64,000 bases of DNA, taken from assembly GCF_002831685.1 (NCBI RefSeq), contig NZ_CP025119.1, positions 2,378,001 through 2,442,000 on the forward strand. The letters are read 5' to 3'. Below are positions 26,223-35,814 of this stretch, piece by piece. The stretch's first letter is position 1. Every line of letters starts with the position of its first letter. The translations under genes were made by a program, and so were the position numbers. The notes under the pieces are model-generated. The model ran no database searches. It saw nothing but the letters and a program-made list of their open reading frames with translations, and was not told where the DNA came from. This stretch comes from Polaribacter sp. ALD11 (GTDB taxonomy: Bacteria; Bacteroidota; Bacteroidia; Flavobacteriales; Flavobacteriaceae).

Positions 26223-26230
26223 TATATTTG
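26223..26230 (+). promoter_or_regulatory. -7 element of the suf operon
   Basis: TATATTTG overlaps the alternative ATG at 26220 and lies 32 bases before ATG 26262, which fixes the later start. Confidence 0.55.
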
Positions 26231-26261
26231 CACTCAATTTAGATTTAATCTATTTAAAATT

Positions 26262-26591
26262 ATGATAAAAGTTTCAGACACAGCGAAAAAGAAAGTCGTA
26301 GAATTAATGACTGATGAAGGCTTTAACGCAATAACCGACTTTGTAAGAGTTGGTGTAAAAAGCGGTGGTTGTTCAGGTTTATCTTACGATCTAACTTTCG
26401 ATAATAAAAAAGAAGAGAACGATAAAGTTTTTGAAGAGAATAATGTAAAGATTATTGTCGACAAAAAAAGCTTTTTATATTTAGTAGGAACTACTTTAGA
26501 ATACTCAGGTGGTTTAAACGGAAAAGGATTTGTTTTCAACAATCCAAACGCAAACAGAACTTGTGGTTGTGGAGAAAGTTTTTCACTTTAA
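26262..26591 (+). CDS. sufA: A-type Fe-S carrier (HesB/IscA/SufA family)
   Basis: A 109-residue iron-sulfur carrier with the three expected cysteines: one in SGGCSGLSY and two in the C-terminal CGCGESF. The start at 26262 (MIKVSDTAKKKV) is chosen because the earlier ATG at 26220 lies inside the promoter. It opens the suf cluster, 13 bases before sufB, and would pass Fe-S clusters made by SufBCD to target enzymes. Confidence 0.92.
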   Translation: MIKVSDTAKKKVVELMTDEGFNAITDFVRVGVKSGGCSGLSYDLTFDNKKEENDKVFEENNVKIIVDKKSFLYLVGTTLEYSGGLNGKGFVFNNPNANRTCGCGESFSL

Positions 26592-26604
26592 AAATTAGAA
26601 AAAG

Positions 26605-28053
26605 ATGTCAAAGTATACCGAAGAAGATTTAGAACAAGAATTAAAAACCCAAGAATATAAATACGGTTTTTATACAGATATAGAAAGTGACACGTTTCCT
26701 GTAGGGTTAAGTGAAGATGTTGTTAGAGCAATCTCTAAAAAGAAAAACGAACCAGAATGGATGACTAACTGGCGTTTGGAAGCTTATAGAGTTTGGGAAA
26801 AAATGGAAGAACCAGAATGGGCAAATGTTCATTATACAAAACCAAGTTTTCAAGACATTGCCTATTATTCTGCACCAAAAAAGAAGCCTAAATTAAATTC
26901 TTTAGATGAAGTAGATCCAGAATTATTAGACACTTTTAAGCGTTTAGGAATTTCTTTAGATGAACAAAAAAAACTAGCCAATGTTGCTGTAGATATTGTG
27001 ATGGACTCTGTTTCTGTAGCAACTACATTTAAGAAAACATTAGGTGAAAAAGGGATAATTTTTATGCCAATTTCAGAAGCAATTCAAGAACACCCAGAAT
27101 TGGTTAGAAAATATTTAGGAACCGTAGTGCCAACAACAGACAACTTTTATGCAGCATTAAATTCAGCTGTTTTTTCTGATGGATCTTTCTGTTACATTCC
27201 GAAAGGAGTAAAATGTCCGATGGAGTTATCTACCTATTTTAGAATTAATGAAGGAGGAACGGGACAATTTGAAAGAACTTTAGTAGTTGCAGATAAAGGA
27301 AGTTATGTATCGTATTTAGAAGGTTGTACAGCACCAAGTAGAGATGAAAATCAATTACACGCAGCCGTTGTAGAATTAATTGCCTTAGATGATTCAGAAA
27401 TTAAATATTCTACAGTACAAAACTGGTATCCTGGTAACAAAGAAGGAAAAGGTGGTGTTTACAATTTTGTAACTAAAAGAGGAATTTGCGAAAACAATGC
27501 AAAAATTTCTTGGACACAAGTAGAAACAGGTTCTGCTGTAACTTGGAAATATCCTTCTTGTATTTTAAAAGGAAACAATTCTGTAGGTGAATTTTACTCG
27601 ATTGCAGTAACAAACAACCATCAGCAAGCAGATACAGGAACAAAAATGATTCACTTAGGTAAAAACACCAAGTCTACCATTATTTCTAAAGGAATTTCTG
27701 CAGGAAAATCGCAGAACTCATATAGAGGTTTAGTTCAGATAAGTGCGAGAGCAGAAAATGCGCGTAATTTCTCTCAATGTGATTCTTTATTAATGGGTAA
27801 TGAATGTGGGGCACACACGTTTCCTTATATTGAAGTGAAGAATAAATCGGCACAAATAGAGCACGAAGCAACAACAAGTAAAATTGGTGAAGAACAATTA
27901 TTTTACTGTAACCAGCGTGGTATCGATACCGAGAAAGCAATTGCATTAATTGTAAACGGATTTAGTAAAGAGGTTTTAAATAAATTGCCAATGGAATTTG
28001 CTGTTGAAGCTCAAAAATTATTGGAAATTAGTTTAGAAGGTTCTGTAGGATAA
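26605..28053 (+). CDS. sufB: Fe-S cluster assembly scaffold SufB
   Basis: A 482-residue SufB, cytoplasmic scaffold on which Fe-S clusters are built with SufC and SufD. Family segments are clear: [18 protein letters not shown], the parallel beta-helix core, [21 protein letters not shown], and the C-terminal [18 protein letters not shown] and [16 protein letters not shown]. Length is normal. Second gene of the operon; followed after 13 bases by a lactonase-like gene, and not directly by sufC. Confidence 0.96.
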   Translation: MSKYTEEDLEQELKTQEYKYGFYTDIESDTFPVGLSEDVVRAISKKKNEPEWMTNWRLEAYRVWEKMEEPEWANVHYTKPSFQDIAYYSAPKKKPKLNSLDEVDPELLDTFKRLGISLDEQKKLANVAVDIVMDSVSVATTFKKTLGEKGIIFMPISEAIQEHPELVRKYLGTVVPTTDNFYAALNSAVFSDGSFCYIPKGVKCPMELSTYFRINEGGTGQFERTLVVADKGSYVSYLEGCTAPSRDENQLHAAVVELIALDDSEIKYSTVQNWYPGNKEGKGGVYNFVTKRGICENNAKISWTQVETGSAVTWKYPSCILKGNNSVGEFYSIAVTNNHQQADTGTKMIHLGKNTKSTIISKGISAGKSQNSYRGLVQISARAENARNFSQCDSLLMGNECGAHTFPYIEVKNKSAQIEHEATTSKIGEEQLFYCNQRGIDTEKAIALIVNGFSKEVLNKLPMEFAVEAQKLLEISLEGSVG

Positions 28054-28066
28054 ACAAAAAATTAAA

Positions 28067-28903
28067 ATGAAAAAAATCTTATTCTTATTCCTTGCGATTA
28101 GTATTGCTGGTTGTAAAAAATCAGAAAAAAAAGTTGAAGTAGTTTCTAAACCAGAAGTTAAATTATTTCAATTGGTTGGTGGTTCTATTTTAGTGAAAAA
28201 ATTAGAAGTTTTTTCACAAGACACAACTTATACTGGTCAATCTAAACAATTTACAGATGCATATTATGTAATTTCTCACCCTAAAGGAAACTTAATGTGG
28301 GATGCAGGTTTACCAGAACAATTAGTAATTCCAGAACCTTTCGATGAGCCAAGTGGAGTTTACAGAATTCAAAGACCAGATTCGTTAGTAAATCAATTAA
28401 AATCTATTGGTTTTAAAACTGAAGATTTTAAGTATTTTGCAATGTCTCATTCGCATTTCGATCATACAGGTCATGCTAATTTAATGAAAGATGCAACTTG
28501 GATTGTACAAGAAAACGAGTACAATGCAAATGTTGGCGATTCTGTAAAAACTAAAAACGCCGCTATAACAGCCCTTAAAAAGGTTCAAAAAATAAAAGGT
28601 GATTATGATGTTTTTGGAGACGGAACCGTTGTTATTAAATACACACCAGGTCATACAATTGGGCATCAATCTTTATATGTTGAAGTTGCTGGTTTAGAAA
28701 AACCAATTCTGTTAACAGGAGATTTATATCATTTTGAAGAAAACAGAGCAAATAAAGGAGTTCCGTCATTTAATTATGATGCAGAAGAAACTTTAAAAAG
28801 TATGGAGAAGTTTGAAGCTTTTGCTAAAGAAAAAAATGCAGAGGTAATTATTCAACACTCTCCAATAGCATTCAAAAAATTAGAAGAATTATTAAAAAAA
28901 TAA
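28067..28903 (+). CDS. MBL-fold lactonase-like lipoprotein within the suf operon
   Basis: A 278-residue exported lipoprotein (SIAGC, Cys16) with the metallo-beta-lactamase zinc motif HSHFDH (H128, H130, D132, H133), the later TPGHTIGHQSL and LLTGDLYHFEE ligands. The arrangement and length resemble N-acyl-homoserine lactonases of the AttM/AiiA group. It is 13 bases after sufB and 12 before sufC, so it belongs to the transcript, although a periplasmic enzyme has no known role in Fe-S assembly. Substrate unknown; quorum quenching is only a possibility. Confidence 0.85.
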   Translation: MKKILFLFLAISIAGCKKSEKKVEVVSKPEVKLFQLVGGSILVKKLEVFSQDTTYTGQSKQFTDAYYVISHPKGNLMWDAGLPEQLVIPEPFDEPSGVYRIQRPDSLVNQLKSIGFKTEDFKYFAMSHSHFDHTGHANLMKDATWIVQENEYNANVGDSVKTKNAAITALKKVQKIKGDYDVFGDGTVVIKYTPGHTIGHQSLYVEVAGLEKPILLTGDLYHFEENRANKGVPSFNYDAEETLKSMEKFEAFAKEKNAEVIIQHSPIAFKKLEELLKK

Positions 28904-28915
28904 ACGCAGGAAGCG

Positions 28916-29665
28916 ATGTTAAAAATAGAAAATCTACAAGCAAGTATAGACAATAAATCAATTTTAAAAGGATTGAATTTAGAAGTAAAAGCAGGTGAAG
29001 TACACGCAATTATGGGACCAAATGGTGCTGGAAAAAGTACCTTGGCTAATATTATTGCTGGTAAAGACGATTACGAAGTTACTGCTGGAACTATAGAGTT
29101 AAATGGTGAAGATATTAGTGAATTAGCACCAGAAGAAAGAGCACATAATGGTGTGTTTTTATCTTTTCAATATCCTGTAGAAATTCCTGGAGTTTCTGTA
29201 ACAAACTTTATTAAAACGGCTATTAACGAAACCCGTAAAGCAAAAGGTTTAGAAGACATGCCTGCAAAAGACATGTTAAAAATGATTCGTGAGAAATCTG
29301 AATTATTAGAAATAGACCGTAAATTCTTATCTCGTTCTTTAAATGAAGGTTTTTCTGGAGGAGAAAAGAAACGTAACGAAATTTTTCAAATGGCAATGTT
29401 AGAGCCAAAATTAGCCATCTTAGATGAAACTGATTCTGGTTTAGATATTGATGCTTTACGTATTGTTGCAAACGGCGTAAATAAATTAAAATCTAAAGAC
29501 AATGCTGTAATTGTAATTACACATTACCAACGTTTATTAGATTATATCGTACCAGATTTTGTACACGTTTTACACGATGGAAAAATTGTAAAAACTGGAG
29601 ACGCTTCTTTAGCTTTAGAGTTAGAAGCAAAAGGATATGATTGGATTAAACAAGAACTCGTATAA
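28916..29665 (+). CDS. sufC: Fe-S assembly ATPase SufC
   Basis: A 249-residue ABC-type ATPase that powers the SufBCD scaffold. Walker A GPNGAGKST (about 36-44), Q-loop FLSFQYPVEIPG, signature SGGEKKRNEI, Walker B LAILDETDSGLD and switch His (ITHYQRLL) are all present. There is no membrane partner nearby, as expected for SufC. Confidence 0.96.
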   Translation: MLKIENLQASIDNKSILKGLNLEVKAGEVHAIMGPNGAGKSTLANIIAGKDDYEVTAGTIELNGEDISELAPEERAHNGVFLSFQYPVEIPGVSVTNFIKTAINETRKAKGLEDMPAKDMLKMIREKSELLEIDRKFLSRSLNEGFSGGEKKRNEIFQMAMLEPKLAILDETDSGLDIDALRIVANGVNKLKSKDNAVIVITHYQRLLDYIVPDFVHVLHDGKIVKTGDASLALELEAKGYDWIKQELV

Positions 29666-29809
29666 GTTCGCAGAAAAATCAGTAGTAGTTTGCAGTTAGT
29701 TACTGCATGCTAAAAGTGAATTAATAATAAGAAAATAGTTAGTCATCAATCCTTTTTATGAAAAATCATAAATTGCCAACTGAAGACTAAACACTGAAGA
29801 CTGAAAATA
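29666..29809. repeat. sufC-sufD spacer with ACTG-rich short repeats
   Basis: This 144-base gap contains GCAGTTAGTTACTGCATGC, CAACTGAAGACTAAACACTG and AAGACTGAAAATA: imperfect repeats of an 'AACTGAAGACT' unit ending exactly at the sufD ATG. A similar AACTGCTACTAAATACTGCG lies before mutS. It interrupts an otherwise compact operon. Confidence 0.45.
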
Positions 29810-31123
29810 ATGGAATTAAAAGACAAACTATTATCATCATACGTTGCATTTGAAAATGACATAGACACAAATTCTGAAGTGCATGAAATTCGTTCAAAAG
29901 CGTTTCAAAATTTTGAAGATTTAGGGTTTCCTACTAAGAAATTAGAAGCTTGGAAATACACTTCTTTAAACTCAGTTTTAAAGCAAGACTACAGCCTGTT
30001 TCCTCGCAAAGAAAACTCGATTGAATTAGCAGATGTAAGAAAGTATTTTATACATGATATAGATGCATATAAACTTGTTTTTATAGACGGAAAATACAGT
30101 TCTTTTCTATCTGAAACTACACACGATACTTTTGATGTTTGTTTAATGTCTGCAGCATTAACCAAACCGAAGTACAAAGCTGTAATTGAAAATTACTTCA
30201 ATAAAATAGCGAAAGAAGACAATCTTACATCTTTAAATACTGCTTTTGCAAATGAAGGTGCTTACATCTACATTCCTAAAAATGTTGAGGTAGAAAAACC
30301 AATTCAGATTATTAACTTTACAACAGGTTCTGAAGCTGCAACAATGTTGCAACCAAGAAATTTAATTGTGGTTGAGCAAAATGCACATGTTCAAATTATA
30401 GAACGTCATCAAAGTTTAACTTCTAACCCTGTTTTAACAAACGCTGTTACTGAAGTTTTTGCTGCAAAAGACGCTACTGTAGACATTTATAAGATTCAGA
30501 ATGATGATGAGAAGGCTTCTTTAGTAGACAATTCTTACATCGAGCAAAAATCGAATAGTATTGTTTCTGTGCATACTTTTTCTTTCGGAGGAAATATCAC
30601 TAGAAATAACTTAAACTTTTATCAAAGAGGAGAACACATCGATTCTATTTTAAAAGGGATTACAATTTTAGACGGAAAACAACACGTAGATCATAATACT
30701 TTGGTACATCATATAGAGCCAAATTGTGAAAGTCACCAAGATTATAAAGGAATTTATGATGCGCGTTCTACAGGTGTTTTTAACGGTAAAGTAGTTGTTA
30801 ATAAAGAGGCGCAGAAAACAAATGCATATCAAAAAAACAACAATGTTTTATTAAGTGATAAAGCTACTGTTAACGCAAAACCTCAACTAGAAATTTTTGC
30901 AGATGATGTAAAATGTTCTCATGGTTGTACTATTGGTCAATTAGATGATGATGCATTATTTTACATGCAACAACGCGGTATTCCTAAGAAAGAAGGAAAG
31001 GCTTTGTTAATGTTTGCCTTTGCAAATACGGTTTTAGAAAGTGTAAAAATACCTGAAGTAAAGCAACGTATTACTAAAATTATTGCAAATAAGTTAGGTG
31101 TTAAAGTTGGTTTCGATTTATAG
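29810..31123 (+). CDS. sufD: Fe-S cluster assembly protein SufD
   Basis: A 437-residue SufD paralogous to SufB, forming the SufBC2D complex. Family segments include EAWKYTSLNSVL at the N-terminus, EGAYIYIPKNVEVEKPIQIIN, the beta-helix, KGITILDGKQHVDHNTLVHH and DDVKCSHGCTIGQLDDDALFYMQQRGI. The order sufB-(lactonase-like)-sufC-sufD keeps the normal SUF order. A strong terminator follows. Confidence 0.95.
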   Translation: MELKDKLLSSYVAFENDIDTNSEVHEIRSKAFQNFEDLGFPTKKLEAWKYTSLNSVLKQDYSLFPRKENSIELADVRKYFIHDIDAYKLVFIDGKYSSFLSETTHDTFDVCLMSAALTKPKYKAVIENYFNKIAKEDNLTSLNTAFANEGAYIYIPKNVEVEKPIQIINFTTGSEAATMLQPRNLIVVEQNAHVQIIERHQSLTSNPVLTNAVTEVFAAKDATVDIYKIQNDDEKASLVDNSYIEQKSNSIVSVHTFSFGGNITRNNLNFYQRGEHIDSILKGITILDGKQHVDHNTLVHHIEPNCESHQDYKGIYDARSTGVFNGKVVVNKEAQKTNAYQKNNNVLLSDKATVNAKPQLEIFADDVKCSHGCTIGQLDDDALFYMQQRGIPKKEGKALLMFAFANTVLESVKIPEVKQRITKIIANKLGVKVGFDL

Positions 31124-31145
31124 GCAACATAGTTGCTTTTTATAT

Positions 31146-31180
31146 AAAAAAAAACCACGCTAATAGCGTGGTTTTTTTTT
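31146..31180 (+). terminator. Terminator after sufD
   Basis: AAACCACGC (31152-31160) pairs with GCGTGGTTT (31166-31174), loop TAATA, then a long T run. Confidence 0.85.
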
Positions 31181-31218
31181 ATTTATTTTTTTGTAACTTT
31201 ATTGAAAACAAAAAAATT

Positions 31219-31422
31219 ATGAATAAAGCAATTAAAACAGTATTATTAGTAGCCGGAATCATTTTATTAGGTTACGGAATTTACACAATGATACAACCAG
31301 AAGCACAGGTTTCTATTGGAGATTTAGACCTTGTAACGACGCAAGACAATACAAATTCATACATTACTATTGCCTTAGGAATTGTAGCAATAGCTATTAG
31401 TTTAGTGAAAGGAAAGAGTTAA
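31219..31422 (+). CDS. Small two-helix membrane protein
   Basis: A 67-residue protein, MNKAIKTVLLVAGIILLGYG..., with one hydrophobic helix at about 6-25 and another at about 48-62, joined by an acidic loop (SIGDLDLVTTQDNTN). An earlier in-frame ATG at 31168 lies inside the sufD terminator and is rejected; a TAACTTTA -7-like element at 31194-31201 supports the later start. No function is known; similar small proteins are common in Flavobacteria. Confidence 0.7.
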   Translation: MNKAIKTVLLVAGIILLGYGIYTMIQPEAQVSIGDLDLVTTQDNTNSYITIALGIVAIAISLVKGKS

Positions 31423-31444
31423 TTAACCAAACATTAAATTGTTT

Positions 31445-31475
31445 TATAAACCACTTAGAAATAAGTGGTTTTATT
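31445..31475. terminator. Bidirectional terminator
   Basis: AAACCACTTA (31448-31457) pairs perfectly with TAAGTGGTTT (31462-31471), loop GAAA, between two converging genes. Confidence 0.75.
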
Positions 31476-32790
31476 ATTTAATAGCTTCTATTATTTCTTT
31501 CAAAAAAGTATTTTCCTCAAAATGAGATAAACCAAAACGTACAATAACCAGCTCTTCATCTGGTAAAACATACACTCTTTGCCCTTGATAACCATCTGCA
31601 TAATACATGTTTTTGGGTACATCTTTAAATTGTTTTTCTGCGTTTAACCAAAACTGTGCTCCATACGTTCCGTTTGATGTTGGTGTTGGCGTGGTTACAT
31701 AATCTACCCAATCTTTAGTAAATAATTGTTCTCCATTCCAATTACCGTTATGTAAGTATAACAAACCGAATTTACTCCAATCTCTAGCAGTTGCCCAAGC
31801 ATAAGAAGAAGCTACATAATTCCCTGCTAAATCTGTTTCTACAACCATAGAATTCATACCAATTTTATCGATAAAACCTGTGTACCAGAAATCTAAATAA
31901 TCTTGATGCGTTTTGAATTGTTTTCTTAAAATTTTTGATAATAAATTTGAGGTTCCAGAAGAGTAATTCCAAGAAGCATTGGTTTCATATTTTAACGGTT
32001 TATTTTCTTGCATTTTGGTCATATCCCTTTCTAAAAACAACATTTTTGTGGCATCAGAAATTTCATCATAATTTTCATCCCATTCTAAACCAGAATTCAT
32101 TTGTAATAAATTATTAATGGTAATGTTTTTTCGTGCATCCTTTTGCCAAGAATCTATAGGAGCGACATCTTGTATGTTTATTTTATTTTGATGCTGTAAA
32201 ACGCCAAAAACAGTACTCATTATACTTTTTGTCATAGACCAACCTAGAATTCGAGAATCCTTATCAAATCCGTCAGCATATTTTTCTGAAATAATTTGAT
32301 CTTTATAAAGCACAACAACCGCTCTAGAATTCTCTTTTCCGAAAATAGAACTCACCGTTTCATTCAACTTTTTATAATCTATATTAGAGAAAACGGTGTC
32401 TTTTTGTGGTGCATTTCCATAAGGAAAAGGCGTAGCATTGTTTGCTTTTAATCTTTTGGGAACTAAATACGGAGCAATTTCATCATTTTTATCCAACGTT
32501 AAAACCGACCCTAAACCTTCTCTGTAAATTGCCTTTCTAGTTAACAAACCAAAAGCAGAAGAAGTTGCGAACTTATTTATTCTATCTAGTTTATCGGTTG
32601 CTAAATTTACTGGCGAAAAATTATTATCCGTTTTATCTGTAAACTCCAAAGATCTTTCTCCAAGGAAAACAGAAGAAGCAGTGTTTTTTGCTGAATAACC
32701 TGCTAAAATATTCAATTTCGGATAGTTATAAATAACAGCAATTATAATAATTACAGAGAGAAGAAGTAAAATACGTTTGAAAATTTTCAT
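31474..32790 (-). CDS. Membrane-anchored serine hydrolase (beta-lactamase class C fold)
   Basis: A 438-residue protein with an N-terminal membrane anchor (about 5-22) and the class C/PBP-like SxxK motif SMTK (WSMTKSIMS), a tyrosine motif YSS in NYSSGTSNLL, and the typical DGYQGQRVYVLP C-terminal strand. It resembles 6-aminohexanoate-dimer-hydrolase-like serine hydrolases. Substrate unknown. It is convergent with the suf genes and separates them from sufS. Confidence 0.85.
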   Translation of the reverse strand: MKIFKRILLLLSVIIIIAVIYNYPKLNILAGYSAKNTASSVFLGERSLEFTDKTDNNFSPVNLATDKLDRINKFATSSAFGLLTRKAIYREGLGSVLTLDKNDEIAPYLVPKRLKANNATPFPYGNAPQKDTVFSNIDYKKLNETVSSIFGKENSRAVVVLYKDQIISEKYADGFDKDSRILGWSMTKSIMSTVFGVLQHQNKINIQDVAPIDSWQKDARKNITINNLLQMNSGLEWDENYDEISDATKMLFLERDMTKMQENKPLKYETNASWNYSSGTSNLLSKILRKQFKTHQDYLDFWYTGFIDKIGMNSMVVETDLAGNYVASSYAWATARDWSKFGLLYLHNGNWNGEQLFTKDWVDYVTTPTPTSNGTYGAQFWLNAEKQFKDVPKNMYYADGYQGQRVYVLPDEELVIVRFGLSHFEENTFLKEIIEAIK

Positions 32791-32863
32791 TAGAAATATA
32801 GTTTAGTGATGTAAAAATAAGAAAATCATATTCAGTTTATGAAAACTTTAAAAATTCATGCTT

Positions 32864-32871
32864 TATCTTTG
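32864..32871 (+). promoter_or_regulatory. -7 element of sufS
   Basis: TATCTTTG, 26 bases before the chosen ATG at 32890. Confidence 0.5.
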
Positions 32872-32889
32872 TAACTAAATATGATTTGT

Positions 32890-34104
32890 ATGATTAATGT
32901 TGATAAAATTCGTGAAGATTTCCCTATTCTAAAAAGAACGGTTCACGGAAAACCTTTAGTTTATTTTGATAATGCAGCAACTTCTCAAACACCACAAGTT
33001 GTAATTGATGCAATTGTAGATTATTATAGCAATTACAATTCAAATATCCACAGAGGTGTGCACACTTTAAGTCAGGAAGCAACTGATAAGTACGAAGAGG
33101 CGCGTATTAAAATTCAACATCATTTTAATGCAAAAGAGGCGTATGAAATCATTTTAACTGCTGGTACAACGCATAGTATAAATATGGTTGCTTCTGGTTT
33201 TGCTTCACTCTTAAAAAAAGGAGATGAGATTATAGTTTCGGCTTTAGAACATCACTCTAATATTGTGCCTTGGCAAATGTTGTGTGAAAAAACAGGTGCT
33301 ATTTTAAAGGTAATTCCGATGTTGGAGGATGGTTCTTTAAACATGGAAGCGTATCATAATTTAGTAAATGAAAACACAAAATTAGTTTTTTGTAATCATG
33401 TTTCTAATGCACTTGGAACTGTAAATCCTATTGAAGAAATTATTGAAAAAGCGCATCAATTTAATGCGGCTGTTTTAATTGATGGAGCACAAGCAACACC
33501 GCATATAAAACCAGACGTACAAGCCTTAAATGCTGATTTTTATGTAGCTTCTGCTCATAAATTGTGTGGCCCAACAGGTGTTGGTTTGTTATACGGAAAA
33601 GAAAAATGGTTGCAAAAATTACCTCCCTATCAAGGTGGTGGTGAAATGATTGCAACTGTTAGTTTTAAAAAAACAACTTATGCTGGTTTACCTCATAAGT
33701 TTGAAGCAGGAACCCCAAATATTTGTGGCGGAATTGCTTTTGGAGCTGCAATAGATTACATGAATGCGGTTGGTTTCGATAATATTGCTTCTTACGAGCA
33801 CGAACTTTTAGAGTACGGAACACAAGAATTGTTAAAAATAGAAGGTTTAAAAATCTATGGAACAACGGCTGAAAAAACCGCTGTAATCTCTTTTAACGTA
33901 AACGAAATTCACCCTTATGACATTGGTGCTATTTTAGACAAACTTGGCGTAGCGGTAAGAACAGGGCATCATTGTGCACAACCAATTATGGACTTCTATA
34001 AAATTCCAGGAACTGTTAGAGCTTCTTTTTCTTTTTATAACACAAAAGAAGAAATAGATATTTTAGTAAGCGGAGTTAAAAGAGCTGTAAAAATGCTTTC
34101 TTAA
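32890..34104 (+). CDS. sufS: Cysteine desulfurase SufS
   Basis: A 404-residue PLP enzyme that takes sulfur from cysteine for Fe-S assembly. The PLP lysine is K224 (SAHKLCGPTG) and the persulfide cysteine C362 (RTGHHCAQP), both intact. I prefer ATG 32890 (MINVDKIREDFPIL), which matches the usual SufS start, to ATG 32881, which adds three residues and is very near the transcription start. It is not in the sufAB-CD transcript but 1.8 kb away with its own promoter. No sufE is seen in the window. Confidence 0.95.
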   Translation: MINVDKIREDFPILKRTVHGKPLVYFDNAATSQTPQVVIDAIVDYYSNYNSNIHRGVHTLSQEATDKYEEARIKIQHHFNAKEAYEIILTAGTTHSINMVASGFASLLKKGDEIIVSALEHHSNIVPWQMLCEKTGAILKVIPMLEDGSLNMEAYHNLVNENTKLVFCNHVSNALGTVNPIEEIIEKAHQFNAAVLIDGAQATPHIKPDVQALNADFYVASAHKLCGPTGVGLLYGKEKWLQKLPPYQGGGEMIATVSFKKTTYAGLPHKFEAGTPNICGGIAFGAAIDYMNAVGFDNIASYEHELLEYGTQELLKIEGLKIYGTTAEKTAVISFNVNEIHPYDIGAILDKLGVAVRTGHHCAQPIMDFYKIPGTVRASFSFYNTKEEIDILVSGVKRAVKMLS

Positions 34105-34131
34105 AGTCTAAAAAATTTAAATAAAAGATAT

Positions 34132-34167
34132 AAAAAAGGTTGAGAATTTAAATTCTCAACCTTTTTT
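34132..34167. terminator. Bidirectional terminator after sufS
   Basis: AAAAAAGGTTGAGAATTT followed directly by its reverse complement, an 18-bp perfect arm. It can serve sufS and the convergent SGNH hydrolase gene. Confidence 0.85.
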
Positions 34168-34189
34168 ATGCATAAATATCTAATTTTAG

Positions 34190-35797
34190 TTATCTCAAAG
34201 TTGGAGAATAATTTGTAGGAAAATCATCTGCTTTAGCAAGACCATCTGTTGCTATTGTAAAATTAGAGCCGTAAGCTACATCTATAGCTCCTAAAATTTT
34301 ATTTGCCATTAATGCATAACCTCTACTTGTTAAGTGAATACCATCTAAACTAACTAAACCACCCGTTACTAAACCAGATGTCATTGTGTAGTTATCAAAT
34401 TTAATTCCATTTGCAGCTTCTCTTAAAATTGCATTTAAATCTATAAGCGCTAATCCTTTTGCACTAGCAACACTTGTTATTGTACTATTATAAGCATCTG
34501 TAGCTGTTTTTATTTCTAACTGCTCTTGTGGTGTTAATACCCATTTATCTGCTAATGGAAGTGTTATTCCTTCTGCAGAAAATTGTCCTGCTAAACTTGC
34601 TGGTAAAAGTCCACCGCTTTGAGCTATTAAAGTTCCAGCAGATGTCATATTTACTGTTCCAATAACAGCACTACTTGGTAAAACAAATAAATCTGAAGAA
34701 GTTGCAGATCTCGCTTTTCCATATTGTTGCCCTAACAAACCAGCTACCAAAGGTGCAGCTGCTGCAGGTAAACCTAAAGACTCTACAAATGGTATAAAGG
34801 TTGGACTCGCTACTAAAGTAGTAGTAATTGCTGCAGATAAATCTGTAGCATCTTCATCATATATTACTACCGCATTTGTTTCGGTTTCAGAAAAAACAAT
34901 AGCACGTTCTGGCTGTCCAGCACCTACATATATTTGATTTACTGCTCCATATACAGAATTTAGTAAAGGTATTTGAGCTTTAAGTGTAGGGCCAGTAACT
35001 GCATCATTTGGGTTTAAAGGATTATAAGGTACTGTTGTAAAATGTGGTAACAAAGTAATATCTGGCACAGTTGCTAACACACCTTTCGCTCCATTAGAAG
35101 TTAAACCGTTAACTAAACCATTAAATGCAGCATTAAAAGTACTTACTGGCGTAATCATATCAGAACCATCTCCACCTGTAGTAGCATAACCTAAAACATC
35201 ATTTCCACCAATTTCAGATAAGGTAAAAAATGTTGGGTTTTGCGCCATTGCATCATTTAGAACAGATGCTCCTGCACTAGAAGCCATTCTTCCAAAATAA
35301 GGGTTTGCTGCTCCGTAACCAGCAAAAGTTAAGTGAAAACTTTTTGCCCCTGGAATTCCAAAATTATTAAAAGAAGACCCCGTAGCTCTTACACCAAAAC
35401 TTGTAGTTGGTAAAGCGTTTAAACGTGCTGGTGCTTTTTTTGTTGCGTTAAATACTAATCTTGGTGGTTGTACTGCAGTTCCTCCATAAACGAATCCTCC
35501 AATATTGTCTCCCATTAAAGGTTGATTAAAATCACCTCCACCAACTAATTTGAACTTAGAAGCCAATATATTTGGAAAAGAATTTTCTTGTCCTTTAATA
35601 AAAAGTGCGCCGTCTGTAAAACCTCCTGTGAAAGAAGCACCAACAGCAATATATTTAGAGAAATCTAAACTACCTGCATTTAATGCTACTTGTACTGGCT
35701 CTGGTTCTCCTGCAATTGGATCTAATTCGTTATTTACATCACAAGATGCAACACCAATTGACAAAAGAAGTAACCCTATATATTTATAATTTTTCAT
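34190..35797 (-). CDS. SGNH/GDSL-family hydrolase lipoprotein
   Basis: A 535-residue lipoprotein (IGVASC, Cys19) with the SGNH blocks: block I AVGASFTGG (Ser, replacing GDS), block III GGNDVLGYA (Asn) and block V DGIHLTSRGY (Asp/His). The family contains esterases and lipases acting on lipids or acetylated glycans. It is 17 bases downstream of a TonB receptor, and this pair recurs in Flavobacteria. The lipoprotein probably sits at the outer membrane and releases a product for the receptor (inference). The long central insert (about 280-420) has no recognisable domain. Confidence 0.87.
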   Translation of the reverse strand: MKNYKYIGLLLLSIGVASCDVNNELDPIAGEPEPVQVALNAGSLDFSKYIAVGASFTGGFTDGALFIKGQENSFPNILASKFKLVGGGDFNQPLMGDNIGGFVYGGTAVQPPRLVFNATKKAPARLNALPTTSFGVRATGSSFNNFGIPGAKSFHLTFAGYGAANPYFGRMASSAGASVLNDAMAQNPTFFTLSEIGGNDVLGYATTGGDGSDMITPVSTFNAAFNGLVNGLTSNGAKGVLATVPDITLLPHFTTVPYNPLNPNDAVTGPTLKAQIPLLNSVYGAVNQIYVGAGQPERAIVFSETETNAVVIYDEDATDLSAAITTTLVASPTFIPFVESLGLPAAAAPLVAGLLGQQYGKARSATSSDLFVLPSSAVIGTVNMTSAGTLIAQSGGLLPASLAGQFSAEGITLPLADKWVLTPQEQLEIKTATDAYNSTITSVASAKGLALIDLNAILREAANGIKFDNYTMTSGLVTGGLVSLDGIHLTSRGYALMANKILGAIDVAYGSNFTIATDGLAKADDFPTNYSPTLR

Positions 35798-35814
35798 AAA
35801 ATAATGTGTTTTTA

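Noticed and set aside
29666..29809. tRNA or small RNA gene between sufC and sufD
   Set aside because: No cloverleaf or T-loop consensus can be formed; the sequence is made of short ACTG-rich repeats.
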